Below are positions 8,208 to 17,150 of a stretch of 64,000 nucleotides of DNA, one piece after another. Position 1 is the stretch's first letter. Every line of letters begins with the position of its first letter. The notes under the pieces were generated by a model that was given only the letters and a program-made list of their open reading frames with translations, was not told where the DNA came from and did not search any database. This DNA is from Balneolaceae bacterium (lineage in GTDB: Bacteria; Bacteroidota; Rhodothermia; Balneolales; Balneolaceae). The DNA lies in assembly GCA_017640665.1 (NCBI GenBank), contig JAEPQE010000001.1:62001-126000 (forward strand), read 5' to 3'. Position numbers and translations under genes: made by a program.

Positions 8208-8573
8208 TTACAAACCTTCAAATAATTTTGTAGCCTGACTCTGAAGAAGGTTCTGAAAAATATTGAATGAAACGGAACCACCTTTCTTCTTAACTATTGC
8301 CAAAGTTTTCTTCCAAACAGTTTCATTTCTTGCATTATCAAGAAATTCATGACCTTGCCAAGTTAACCGATTCAAATAATCTAGCTCGTAACTGCCATCA
8401 GCAAACTTTGTGAATGAAGCTTCGATTAATCCAGCTTCATCCAACAAATAAGAATTAAATGATATTTCTTCATCAGTATATCCAACTAGTTCAATATTAT
8501 AATCTCCAGCTGTAGTCGGAAATTCTTCAATCCTTTCTAAGATTTTCTTTATTAGATCATAGTCTCTCTTCAT
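8208..8573 (-). CDS. DUF2513 family protein
   Basis: This 121-residue protein begins MKRDYDLIKKILERIEE, the standard DUF2513 opening. A middle segment LTWQGHEFLDNARNETVW is also typical, and may be a winged-helix-like module (inference). The function is unknown. I chose ATG 8573 because homologues begin at this point; in-frame codons continue to 8630, but that stretch is made of degenerate heptamer repeats. It follows the ALDH gene by 53 bases on the same strand. DUF2513 genes are often found on accessory DNA, so it may be an insertion into the neighbourhood rather than a pathway partner. Confidence 0.82.
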   Translation of the reverse strand: MKRDYDLIKKILERIEEFPTTAGDYNIELVGYTDEEISFNSYLLDEAGLIEASFTKFADGSYELDYLNRLTWQGHEFLDNARNETVWKKTLAIVKKKGGSVSFNIFQNLLQSQATKLFEGL

Positions 8574-8575
8574 AC

Positions 8576-8624
8576 TATTCCTAATTGAACCATTCCTAAT
8601 TCTTAATTGATCAATTCTCAATTG
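8576..8624 (+). repeat. Degenerate heptamer repeats upstream of DUF2513
   Basis: The spacer can be divided into seven 7-base units: TATTCCT, AATTGAA, CCATTCC, TAATTCT, TAATTGA, TCAATTC, TCAATTG. They resemble each other in 7-base phase but are not identical. They reach to 3 bases before the DUF2513 start codon. They may be relics of a heptamer array like those at 29151 and 38715. Confidence 0.35.
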
Positions 8625-8626
8625 AA

Positions 8627-10135
8627 TCAAACATCAAAAGAAATTCCCTGCGCCAGCGGTAACTCATCCCCCCAGTTTATGGTATTGGTCTGGCGACGCA
8701 TATAAGCTTTCCAGGCATCGGATCCGGATTCTCTTCCTCCCCCGGTTTCCTTCTCACCACCAAAAGCGCCTCCAATTTCAGCTCCACTGGTTCCAATGTT
8801 TACATTGGCGATTCCACAGTCTGAACCGTGTGCACTTACAAAATTTTCAGCCTCACGCATATTCAGTGTAAACATAGCAGAACTTAATCCCTGCTTAACA
8901 CCATTGTGATAGCTCATCGCTTCATCAATGGTTTTGTATTTGATAAGGTATAAGATCGGAGCAAAGGTTTCTTCCTGAACAATTTCGAATTCATTTTTTA
9001 CCTCTGCCAGCGCCGGACGCACAAAATGTCCTTCGCGATCGAGTACTTCGCCACCATAAATTACTTTTCCACCTTCTTTTTTGATTTGCTTGAGTGCCTT
9101 CTGCATGGCATCAACAGCAAGCTCGTCAATTAGCGGACCAACTAAGGTGTCCGGCTCAAGTGGGTCTCCGATGGCTACATTTTCATAAATGCTGATCAAA
9201 CGTTCTTTAACCTGATCGTACACTGATTCATGAATAATCAAACGACGGGTTGAAGTACACCGCTGACCACACGTCCCGACAGCTCCAAATACCGTCGCAC
9301 GGATCGCCATTTCGATATCAGCATTCTCAGAAATAATAATGGCGTTATTTCCACCGAGTTCAAGAATGGTCTTTCCAAGTCTGCCACCTACCGTTTTGGC
9401 TACTTCTTTACCCATACGAATAGAGCCGGTTGCAGAAATAAGAGGGATTCTTTCGTCTTCTGTCATCCACTCTCCTACTTCACGGTCTCCGGTAACCAGA
9501 TTGAAGATCCCTTCGGGCAGATCATTTTCTTTAAGTACTTTTGCAATGATTTTTTGAATTGCCACACCACAAAGCGGGGTTTTTTCAGAGCCTTTCCAGA
9601 TCATCACATCACCACAAACAGCAGCAATCATTGCATTCCAGCTCCAAACAGCGACCGGAAAGTTAAAGGCTGAAATAATTCCAACTATTCCCAGAGGATG
9701 CCATTGCTCGTACATCCTGTGTTGTGGTCTTTCGCTATGCATAGTTAAACCATACAACTGGCGGCTTAATCCTACCGAAAAATCACAGATATCGATCATT
9801 TCCTGTACTTCGCCTAAGCCTTCCTGATTGATCTTTCCCATTTCATAAGTAACAAGCTTACCAAGAGGTTCTTTAAATTCACGAAGCTTCTGACCTATCT
9901 GACGAACAATTTCTCCGCGTTGGGGTGCAGGCATTTCTCTCCACACTTTGAATGCTTCCTGAGCAGTAGCCACCACTTCCTCGTATTGCTCTTTTGTGGT
10001 AACCGATACATTCGCAATCTTCTTCCCGTCTACTGGTGTATGACTGCTAATTGCATCTTTGCTTTCAAAATATTTCTGTCCTGTACTTGTTCCGGCATTA
10101 ACACCTTCTATACCTAGTTTCTTTAAAAAATCCAT
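8627..10135 (-). CDS. ALDH7-type aldehyde dehydrogenase (aminoadipate-semialdehyde dehydrogenase-like)
   Basis: This 502-residue NAD(P)-dependent aldehyde dehydrogenase has general base Glu259 (in LELGGNN) and catalytic Cys293 (in GQRCTSTRR). FNFPVAVWSWN near 158 and the ending AYMRRQTNTINWG fit the ALDH7 family. Those enzymes oxidise alpha-aminoadipate semialdehyde / piperideine-6-carboxylate in lysine breakdown, and some members protect against betaine or lipid aldehydes. No lysine-degradation genes adjoin it, so the physiological substrate remains an inference. It is transcribed away from the TrmH gene and followed by DUF2513 in the same direction. Confidence 0.9.
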   Translation of the reverse strand: MDFLKKLGIEGVNAGTSTGQKYFESKDAISSHTPVDGKKIANVSVTTKEQYEEVVATAQEAFKVWREMPAPQRGEIVRQIGQKLREFKEPLGKLVTYEMGKINQEGLGEVQEMIDICDFSVGLSRQLYGLTMHSERPQHRMYEQWHPLGIVGIISAFNFPVAVWSWNAMIAAVCGDVMIWKGSEKTPLCGVAIQKIIAKVLKENDLPEGIFNLVTGDREVGEWMTEDERIPLISATGSIRMGKEVAKTVGGRLGKTILELGGNNAIIISENADIEMAIRATVFGAVGTCGQRCTSTRRLIIHESVYDQVKERLISIYENVAIGDPLEPDTLVGPLIDELAVDAMQKALKQIKKEGGKVIYGGEVLDREGHFVRPALAEVKNEFEIVQEETFAPILYLIKYKTIDEAMSYHNGVKQGLSSAMFTLNMREAENFVSAHGSDCGIANVNIGTSGAEIGGAFGGEKETGGGRESGSDAWKAYMRRQTNTINWGDELPLAQGISFDV

Positions 10136-10260
10136 TTACTAATCTATGATTCAAATTTCTGATGAAGATAGTTATTTAAGAATTCAGATTTTAGAATACA
10201 GCGTTATTTAGTTCCAGCAAAAGTGCAGTATTCTAAGTTGTAAATTCTTATCCTTTATCT

Positions 10261-11025
10261 ATGAAAGAAGCCTCTAAAGCCCAAATTAAACTCTTGCGGA
10301 AACTCTCTCAGAGAAAGTATCGCGAAAATGAGCAATTGTTTATTGTGGAAGGTGAGCGTGCGGTTGAGCAGGTTTTGGAAAATGGGGTTATTGAAGTTGA
10401 AAGTATTTTCGTGAAGGAGAATAAAACTGACAGCTATAAACAGACAGCTGACTGCTTTATTCTCTCAAAAAGTATATTCCATGAACTATCCGATACTGAA
10501 ACTCCTCAAGGTGTCATTGCTGTATGCAAAATGCCGGATCCTGTTACATTAGAGGAACTACAAAAGTTGAACTCAGGGGTAATCGTTGCTACTGACGCCA
10601 TCCAGGATCCCGGAAACCTGGGCACTATAATTCGTACGGCAAGCTGGTTTGGAAGCGAGGCTCTGCTTCATGGAAAAGGAACAGTGGATGTATTCAATCC
10701 TAAGGTCGTAAGAAGTACCGCCGGAGCTACGGGAGTGCTCCCTTTTATTTCCGGGGATTTGGATTATTTGTTGGGTGAACTAGAGACATCAGGATGGAAT
10801 GTACTTCTTCTGGATGGAAATCCGGGAGCTGCGACAATCACATCCATCCCCAAAAAAGAAAAGACTGTGTTGGTTGTTGGCAACGAAGCGAACGGAGTCT
10901 CTGCATCCCTTATCACCCCAAAAAGAAGACGTACACTAATTCCTTCAGTACGTAATTCCAAAGTCGTTGAAAGCCTTAATGCAGCAGTTGCTTTGAGTAT
11001 CGCTTTGTGGAGTGTGAATAATTAA
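10261..11025 (+). CDS. TrmH/SpoU family RNA 2'-O-methyltransferase
   Basis: This 254-residue SPOUT methyltransferase uses S-adenosylmethionine to methylate a ribose 2'-OH in rRNA or tRNA. The N-terminal SpoU substrate-binding domain begins near residue 5 (AQIKLLRKLSQRKYR, then FIVEGERAVEQ). The catalytic knot has motif 1 (DAIQDPGNLGTIIRTA, about 115-130), motif 2 (VVGNEANGVS, about 206) and motif 3 (IPSVRNSKVVESLNAAVALS, about 225). The exact RNA target (RlmB-like, TsnR-like or another) cannot be read from sequence. It is monocistronic and divergent from the ALDH gene. Confidence 0.92.
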   Translation: MKEASKAQIKLLRKLSQRKYRENEQLFIVEGERAVEQVLENGVIEVESIFVKENKTDSYKQTADCFILSKSIFHELSDTETPQGVIAVCKMPDPVTLEELQKLNSGVIVATDAIQDPGNLGTIIRTASWFGSEALLHGKGTVDVFNPKVVRSTAGATGVLPFISGDLDYLLGELETSGWNVLLLDGNPGAATITSIPKKEKTVLVVGNEANGVSASLITPKRRRTLIPSVRNSKVVESLNAAVALSIALWSVNN

Positions 11026-11194
11026 GTTGATAACTCAGCTTTAAATAGCAGGAATTTACTCATCTGATTTTTTTTTAAATAGTTTTCCACATTCGTTGCA
11101 TGTAGAGTTTTCAATTCATTAATTCAGAGAGCCGTTCTTTAACATCATCTACAGAAGGCCAAAGGTTAAGCTTGAATTTAAACCAGATTTGCCC

Positions 11195-12526
11195 ATGCCG
11201 AAGAAGAAACCGAAGAAGATTTTCGTGCTCGATACTTCCGTTCTTTTATATGACTATGAAGCCATTAAAAATTTTGAAAAAAATGACGTTGCAATACCGA
11301 TAACAGTTCTTGAAGAACTGGATACGTTTAAAAAGGGAAATACAGTAACTAACTTACATGCAAGGGAGTTTATCCGATATCTGGATGGGATTTCTGACGA
11401 CAACATGCTGCTCGATTGGATTCCGCTAAATGGCCGGTCTCATGGTAATTTGAAAGTGATTACAAATGGTGGAGATCATGTGGATGCTAATAAGATGTTT
11501 GGCTCCAAGAAAAATGATCATGATATCATCAATGCCGCACTCAGGCTCAAAACGGAGAACCCGAATGAGAAGGTAATCCTTGTCTCGAAAGATATTAACC
11601 TTCGTCTCAAAGCCCGGGCTCTTAATCTTGACGCCGAAGATTATGAAACTGTTCAGGTTAAAAACATTGAACAGCTTTATAAGGGGAAAACCGAGCTGGT
11701 ACTCGAAGATCCTTCTCTTATTGGTAAGTTTTATGAAAAGGGGAAAATAAAACCCAAAGAATTGATGGAGGTTGCACCCACCAGCAATCATTTTTATATC
11801 ATGAAAAGCCACGGTTCTTCGGCCTTGGGTTGTTTCAATAAGAAATCAGGCTACATCGAAAATATTGAGACCTCCAAAGCTTATGGCATTGTTCCCAAAA
11901 ATGCGGAACAAACTTTTGCCATGCATGCGTTAATGAACCCAAATATTATGCTTGCAAGCGTAACCGGGTCTGCCGGTACCGGGAAAACTTTACTTGCGCT
12001 TGCGAGTGCGCTGGAACAGAGAAGCGAGTTCAAACAAATCTATCTTGCAAGACCTATTGTACCATTAAGTAACAAAGACATCGGGTACCTTCCCGGAGAT
12101 GCAAATCAGAAAATTGATCCCTACATGCAGCCGCTTTGGGATAACCTGAGTTTCATTAAAAACCAGTTTAAGGAAACCAGCAAACAGTACAAAAAAATTG
12201 ATGAAATGCTACAAACCGACAAACTCCGGATTGTACCTTTGGCTTATATTCGGGGGCGGAGTTTGTCGAATGTAATTTTTATTGTGGATGAAGCTCAAAA
12301 TCTTACTCCACATGAAATCAAAACTATCATTACCCGCGCAGGCGAAAATACAAAAATCATCTTTACCGGGGATATTTTCCAAATTGATACCCCCTATCTG
12401 GATGCTCAAAGTAACGGACTTGCCTACCTGGTGGATCGGATGCATAATAATCCGATTTATGCCCATGTTAATCTGGAAAAAGGAGAGCGTTCAGAACTCG
12501 CAAATATCGCCAGTATGCTCTTATAA
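11195..12526 (+). CDS. PIN domain-PhoH family ATPase
   Basis: This 443-residue two-domain protein has an N-terminal PIN-type ribonuclease fold (about 8-140) with its first acidic residue in FVLDTSVLLYD (D13). The C-terminal PhoH ATPase (about 230-443) carries Walker A GSAGTGKT near 260 and Walker B-like VIFIVDEAQN near 362. Such PhoH2/PIN-PhoH proteins have been linked to RNA unwinding and cleavage. I use ATG 11195, within TTGCCCATG; a TTG start two codons earlier would change only two residues. About 170 bases separate it from TrmH, with no clear hairpin but a T-tract near 11067. Confidence 0.92.
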   Translation: MPKKKPKKIFVLDTSVLLYDYEAIKNFEKNDVAIPITVLEELDTFKKGNTVTNLHAREFIRYLDGISDDNMLLDWIPLNGRSHGNLKVITNGGDHVDANKMFGSKKNDHDIINAALRLKTENPNEKVILVSKDINLRLKARALNLDAEDYETVQVKNIEQLYKGKTELVLEDPSLIGKFYEKGKIKPKELMEVAPTSNHFYIMKSHGSSALGCFNKKSGYIENIETSKAYGIVPKNAEQTFAMHALMNPNIMLASVTGSAGTGKTLLALASALEQRSEFKQIYLARPIVPLSNKDIGYLPGDANQKIDPYMQPLWDNLSFIKNQFKETSKQYKKIDEMLQTDKLRIVPLAYIRGRSLSNVIFIVDEAQNLTPHEIKTIITRAGENTKIIFTGDIFQIDTPYLDAQSNGLAYLVDRMHNNPIYAHVNLEKGERSELANIASMLL

Positions 12527-12578
12527 GCAATAATTTGAAAAGAAATTTATTCTTTCAATTCTGATTCTTTTCTAAGAT

Positions 12579-12597
12579 ATTTGATAATTAATCAAAT
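12579..12597 (+). promoter_or_regulatory. Palindrome just upstream of the cellulase operon
   Basis: ATTTGAT - AATTA - ATCAAAT has perfect 7-base arms and ends 6 bases before the start codon at 12604. It could be an operator or an AT-rich hairpin covering the ribosome binding region. No matching regulator is identified. Confidence 0.3.
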
Positions 12598-12603
12598 CAT
12601 TTT

Positions 12604-15228
12604 ATGAAAAAAATCCCTTTACTGTTTTTATCTCTGTTAGTAGTTGTTCTTATTTCAACTCAGGGATTCGCTCAAACCAAAAATTCGAAGCCAAAAGTAA
12701 ATCAGATTGGATATTACCCGGAAGCTATTAAGCTTGCTGTAGTTCCCAATACAGATGAGAGTGTCTTCTATATTAAAGATCTTGATTCAGATGCGATTAT
12801 TTTTGAAGGAAGTTTATCATCTACTAAGCATTATGGTCCTGGGGATGAATCGGTTAAAATTGCTGATTTTTCGAATTTTGGAACATTTGGTAATTTTGTT
12901 TTGGGAATTTATGGTGAAGAGGAGTCCTATCGATTTACAATTGACAATAATATTTACTCAGGTCTTACCGATGCGGTATTAAAAGCATTTTATTACAATC
13001 GGGCATCTACTGCCTTACCTGAAGAATTTGCGGGAGACTGGAACAGAGAATTGGGTCACCCTGATACTAATGTTTTGGTTCATAACTCTGCTGCAAGCAC
13101 AAACCGCCCGGCAAACTCATCGATTTCTTCACCAAAAGGATGGTACGATGCCGGCGATTTCAATAAATATGTTGTACCTATTTCGTCCAGCATAAGTCAA
13201 TTACTCTTTGCCTATGAAGAATTCTCTGAATTTTTCGCCTCACAGAATCTGAATATCCCTGAGAGCGAAAATAGTATTCCTGACATCCTTGACGAGTCTT
13301 TATGGGCTTTACGCTGGTTGTTTACTATGCAGGATCCTGACGATGGAGGAGTATATCATAAGCTCACTACTGAAAACTTTCAGGCAACAGTAATGCCGAA
13401 TATCCCCACTGCAAATAGATACGTGGTTCAAAAAGGAACCGGAGCTACTTATGACTTTGCAGCTGTTATGGCACAAGCTGCTAGGGTATATGAACCATTC
13501 TTACCTGACTTTGCTGACTCTGCGCTTTCCGCTGCTGAAGCAGCATTTGCCTGGGGAAATGCAAATCCAAATATCTCCTACAATCAGGGGGCTTTAAATA
13601 GTCCATCCATCAACACCGGAGTATATGGTGATAATAGCTTTGGCGACGAAAAATTCTGGGCTTCTTCCGAGCTTTACATCACAACTGGTGATGAAAGTTA
13701 CTATATGGATAACGGATGGAATAGTGCAGGCGTAGTGGGTTGGAATAGTGTTCGGGGACTGGGGTTGTTTTCGATGGTAGCGAATCGAGAAAGCCTGACT
13801 GCGGCAGGGCTTGCTGATACAACTTCGATGAAGGAAAAAGTAAAAAGCATAGCCGATTCTTATATTAACGGAGGATCAAGTTCTGCTTATCGATCACCTT
13901 TTGGCTATAGTAATGGTCATTTTTTCTGGGGGTCAAATGGTTTTGCCGGAAATATTGGTCTTGCAGCTATGCTTGCCTACAGAGTTAGCGGCGAGTCTAA
14001 GTATTATAACGCCAGTATCGATGTACTTGATTTCATGATGGGACGTAACCCTCTTGATCAAAGTTATATAACCGGCTTTGGTTCAAATCCACCAATGAAT
14101 ATTCACCATCGCCAATCAGCTGCAGATGGAGTTATTAACCCTGTACCTGGATGGGTTGCTGGCGGGGCAAATCCTGGAAATCAAAGTCAGGATTGTGGTA
14201 CTGCTGCATATAGTTCTTCTTTACCTGCACTTTCATATCTAGATGAATATTGCAGTTACTCTACAAACGAAATTACCACATACTGGAATTCACCATTTAT
14301 TTATGTACTTGCAGGGCTTGAATCTTTAACGCCTGAAGCTACCTCTAATGAAACCAAAACAGGTTTTTTTAAAAGTATTGATACTTCTTTTTTGTATAGC
14401 CCTGGAGATAGTATTGATATTTCCTGGACACTTTTAAATGAAAACTTTACTTCTATAAATCTTTACTATAAAACCTTAGTTAATCCAGGTTCAGTTTTAA
14501 TTGCAGAAAACCTAACCCCTGCTGATACACTTTTTAAAAACTTTCAAATACCTAATAAATTCGGTGAAGAAATAGTATTCCGTATTGAGGATTCACAGAA
14601 CTCTGATTTATGGTTCCAGTCAGGTATACTATCTGTTAAACCTCCTAAATCAATTACATTTACTAGTATAACTACTCCTAATGATTTCCAGCCAAATGAT
14701 CCGGTTTTCTTTGAATGGACTGCAATTGAGGTAGACACAGTTGATTTATTATATCGATTAGAAACCGAGGAAAATTTCACCGTTATTATTGAAGGTAGAG
14801 CCGCGAGTACTGGGGGTTATGCTTTTAGATTCAAATTACCAGATGCCCCAGGAGAGAATATAATTTTCAGAATAAAAGATAATAATGAAGATACCGTGTT
14901 TACTGACTTTGATCCTATCTTGATTGCTACGCCTGTATCGAATGAGCATGATGAACAATTTGTAACAGAATTCAGATTAAATCAGAATTATCCTAATCCA
15001 TTCAACCCAAGTACTTCAATCTCTTTCGCTCTTGAAAAAAGCTCGAAAATCGACTTGAGCATTTACAACGCTATGGGACAACAAGTCGCAGTTCTTGTAA
15101 ATGAGACCAAATCTTCAGGACCACATACCGTACAATGGAATGCTTCAGGCTTTGCAAGTGGAGTATACTATTACAGAATTACTAACGGTGAACAGGTATT
15201 TACAAGAAAAATGACCTTAATAAAATGA
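12604..15228 (+). CDS. Glycoside hydrolase family 9 cellulase with T9SS sorting domain
   Basis: This 874-residue secreted endoglucanase-type enzyme has a signal peptide (1-24, ending GFAQ), then an N-terminal Ig-like CelD_N domain (about 30-115). The GH9 catalytic domain (about 120-575) has the nucleophile-assisting Asp pair D182/D185 in WYDAGDFNKY and proton donor Glu556 in YSTNEIT. Then come beta-sandwich linker modules (about 580-770) and a C-terminal T9SS type A sorting domain (from about 790, NYPNPFNPSTS). It should cleave beta-1,4-glucan at the cell surface or outside. The stop overlaps the start of a paralogous GH9 gene (ATGA). The linker region (14340-14960) is visibly more AT-rich than the catalytic part. 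Confidence 0.92.
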   Translation: MKKIPLLFLSLLVVVLISTQGFAQTKNSKPKVNQIGYYPEAIKLAVVPNTDESVFYIKDLDSDAIIFEGSLSSTKHYGPGDESVKIADFSNFGTFGNFVLGIYGEEESYRFTIDNNIYSGLTDAVLKAFYYNRASTALPEEFAGDWNRELGHPDTNVLVHNSAASTNRPANSSISSPKGWYDAGDFNKYVVPISSSISQLLFAYEEFSEFFASQNLNIPESENSIPDILDESLWALRWLFTMQDPDDGGVYHKLTTENFQATVMPNIPTANRYVVQKGTGATYDFAAVMAQAARVYEPFLPDFADSALSAAEAAFAWGNANPNISYNQGALNSPSINTGVYGDNSFGDEKFWASSELYITTGDESYYMDNGWNSAGVVGWNSVRGLGLFSMVANRESLTAAGLADTTSMKEKVKSIADSYINGGSSSAYRSPFGYSNGHFFWGSNGFAGNIGLAAMLAYRVSGESKYYNASIDVLDFMMGRNPLDQSYITGFGSNPPMNIHHRQSAADGVINPVPGWVAGGANPGNQSQDCGTAAYSSSLPALSYLDEYCSYSTNEITTYWNSPFIYVLAGLESLTPEATSNETKTGFFKSIDTSFLYSPGDSIDISWTLLNENFTSINLYYKTLVNPGSVLIAENLTPADTLFKNFQIPNKFGEEIVFRIEDSQNSDLWFQSGILSVKPPKSITFTSITTPNDFQPNDPVFFEWTAIEVDTVDLLYRLETEENFTVIIEGRAASTGGYAFRFKLPDAPGENIIFRIKDNNEDTVFTDFDPILIATPVSNEHDEQFVTEFRLNQNYPNPFNPSTSISFALEKSSKIDLSIYNAMGQQVAVLVNETKSSGPHTVQWNASGFASGVYYYRITNGEQVFTRKMTLIK

Positions 15229-16967
15229 CGTACATCCGAACTCTCAGTTTTCTGATTATCAGCTTACTGTTCTCGGGTTTATCGATAGCCCAGGATGCCT
15301 CCCCAAAAGTAAACCAGCTAGGATATAAACCAGATTTATCAAAAATAGTAATCACTCCCTATAATGATGCAATGAACTTCTTCCTTAAAAATGCTGAGTC
15401 AGGAGAAGTTGTTTACACTGGAAAGCTTACAGGTGGAGGCTTTAATGAGCCCTCTGGTGAGCAAGTTAAGGTAGCTGATTTTTCTAATTTCAATGCACCT
15501 GGCAATTACATCCTGGAAATTGAAAATGGTGAAACTTCCTTTGAGTTTGATATCAGCAACGACATCTTCAAGAGTGTAACCAAAGCGGTTATGAAAGCCT
15601 ATTATTTCATGCGGGCATCTTCGGCTCTAGAAGAAGAATACGCAGGGGAATGGGCCCGGCCAATGGGGCACCCTGATACATCGGTTATGATTCATCCGTC
15701 AGCTGCAACTGAAAGTCGTCCTGAGGGTGTTATTATCTCTTCGCCTAAAGGCTGGTACGATGCCGGAGATTATAATAAATATGTGGTTAATTCTGGAATC
15801 AGCACCTATACCCTGCTATTTGCTTACGAACAGTTCCCGGAATTCTTTAACACTCAAAATCTTAATATCCCCGAAAGTGATAACTCTATTCCTGATATTC
15901 TGGATGAAGTGCTTTGGAACTTACGATGGTTGCTCACCATGCAGGATCCTGAGGATGGCGGGGTGTATCATAAAGCTACTACGGCAAATTTTGAAGATGC
16001 CTCAATGCCTGAAGACGCTACAAGCCAGCGCTATGTAGTAATGAAGAACACTCCTGCTACTTTAGATTTTGCAGCGATGATGGCTCAGGCCGCACGAGTG
16101 TATAAACCTTTCCTTCCGGAATTTGCTGATTCAGCTCTTACTGCATCACAAAAAGCATGGCAATGGGCCAAACAAAATCCTGAGGTTATGTATCGCCAGA
16201 ATCAAATGAATCGCCAGTACGATCCGGATGTAGTTACCGGTGCTTACGGTGATGGAAGTGCAAGTGATGAATTCTTTTGGGCTGGTTCGGAGTTGTTCAT
16301 TAGTACAGGGCAAAAAGAATACTATGATGAAAGTGGATGGAAAGAAGCCGACGTAACGGTCCCGGGTTGGAATAATGTTCGGGCTCTTGGATTATATTCC
16401 CTGGTACATCACCAGGGCGATCTAGATGGAATCTCAAATCAGGATAAAACTGCCATGAACGAGACACTGATCGCCATCACTGATGAAATGGTTGGTCAAT
16501 CTGTTACGGCTCCTTACCGCTCTCCATTTGGATATGAAAACGGACATTTCTTCTGGGGTTCTAATGGGCATGCGGGAAATATTGGAATGGCTATTCTTCA
16601 GTCGTATCAACTAACGGAGAACCAAAAATATTACGAAGCAGCTCTTCGTGTTGCTGATTATTTACTTGGCGTAAATCCAACGGGATACAGTTATATAACC
16701 GGATTTGGAGATAAACAGGTAATGAATATTCATCATCGTCCCTCAGAAGCTGACAATATTGACGCGCCGGTTCCGGGAATGGTTGCAGGAGGCCCAAATC
16801 CACGAAATTTGAACCAGGATTGTGGTGAAGATAAATATCCTTCAAAACTTCCTGCATTGGCTTTTCTGGATGATTGGTGTAGTTATTCTACTAACGAAAT
16901 TACCATCAACTGGAATGCTCCTGTGGTTTATCTCTTTAGCGGGTTAGAGTATTTAGGGAAGAAATAG
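15225..16967 (+). CDS. Glycoside hydrolase family 9 cellulase without sorting domain
   Basis: This 580-residue paralogue of the preceding enzyme has a signal peptide (1-22, ending SIAQ), a CelD_N domain (about 25-115) and a GH9 catalytic domain to the end. The catalytic Asp pair is D179/D182 in WYDAGDYNKY and the proton donor is Glu558 in YSTNEIT. Long stretches match copy 1, for example NLNIPES then NSIPDILDE, and DFAAMMAQAARVYKPFLP. It ends right after the catalytic domain and lacks the linker and T9SS tail. It is therefore probably periplasmic or otherwise anchored, and may process shorter glucans. The 4-base ATGA overlap makes a translationally coupled operon. Confidence 0.92.
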   Translation: MTYIRTLSFLIISLLFSGLSIAQDASPKVNQLGYKPDLSKIVITPYNDAMNFFLKNAESGEVVYTGKLTGGGFNEPSGEQVKVADFSNFNAPGNYILEIENGETSFEFDISNDIFKSVTKAVMKAYYFMRASSALEEEYAGEWARPMGHPDTSVMIHPSAATESRPEGVIISSPKGWYDAGDYNKYVVNSGISTYTLLFAYEQFPEFFNTQNLNIPESDNSIPDILDEVLWNLRWLLTMQDPEDGGVYHKATTANFEDASMPEDATSQRYVVMKNTPATLDFAAMMAQAARVYKPFLPEFADSALTASQKAWQWAKQNPEVMYRQNQMNRQYDPDVVTGAYGDGSASDEFFWAGSELFISTGQKEYYDESGWKEADVTVPGWNNVRALGLYSLVHHQGDLDGISNQDKTAMNETLIAITDEMVGQSVTAPYRSPFGYENGHFFWGSNGHAGNIGMAILQSYQLTENQKYYEAALRVADYLLGVNPTGYSYITGFGDKQVMNIHHRPSEADNIDAPVPGMVAGGPNPRNLNQDCGEDKYPSKLPALAFLDDWCSYSTNEITINWNAPVVYLFSGLEYLGKK

Positions 16968-17069
16968 AAATATTTTTGTGTGAAGTTGTCATTCCGGGCT
17001 TGCCCCTGAATTTGTATTAGTTAAATCCTTTGTTCAAGATTCAGCAGTCATGAGTCTCATCCTCCACAC

Positions 17070-17112
17070 ATCCTGAACCCTCCGAAAGAGTGCCTTTGGC
17101 TAAGTTCAGGAT
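17070..17112. repeat. Large imperfect hairpin in the gap after the cellulase operon
   Basis: ATCCTGAAC (17070-17078) pairs with GTTCAGGAT (17104-17112), with a weaker inner helix between CCGAAAG and CTTTGG. It lies between convergent genes (16967 and 17151), in a 183-base gap that also contains GTCATTCCGGGCTTG, a motif resembling the repeat at 48462. It has no T-tract and is probably a dispersed repeat that may also act as a barrier between the convergent transcripts. Confidence 0.5.
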
Positions 17113-17150
17113 ATCAACTAAAAAAGCATTTAACAAACGATTCTAACGAG

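Noticed and set aside
8208-10135. A lysine-degradation operon around the ALDH7 gene
   Set aside because: Only DUF2513 follows it; no aminotransferase, oxidase or other lysine pathway gene is present.
15727-16038. A second open frame inside the GH9 gene
   Set aside because: It lies wholly within the catalytic domain coding region and has no family features.
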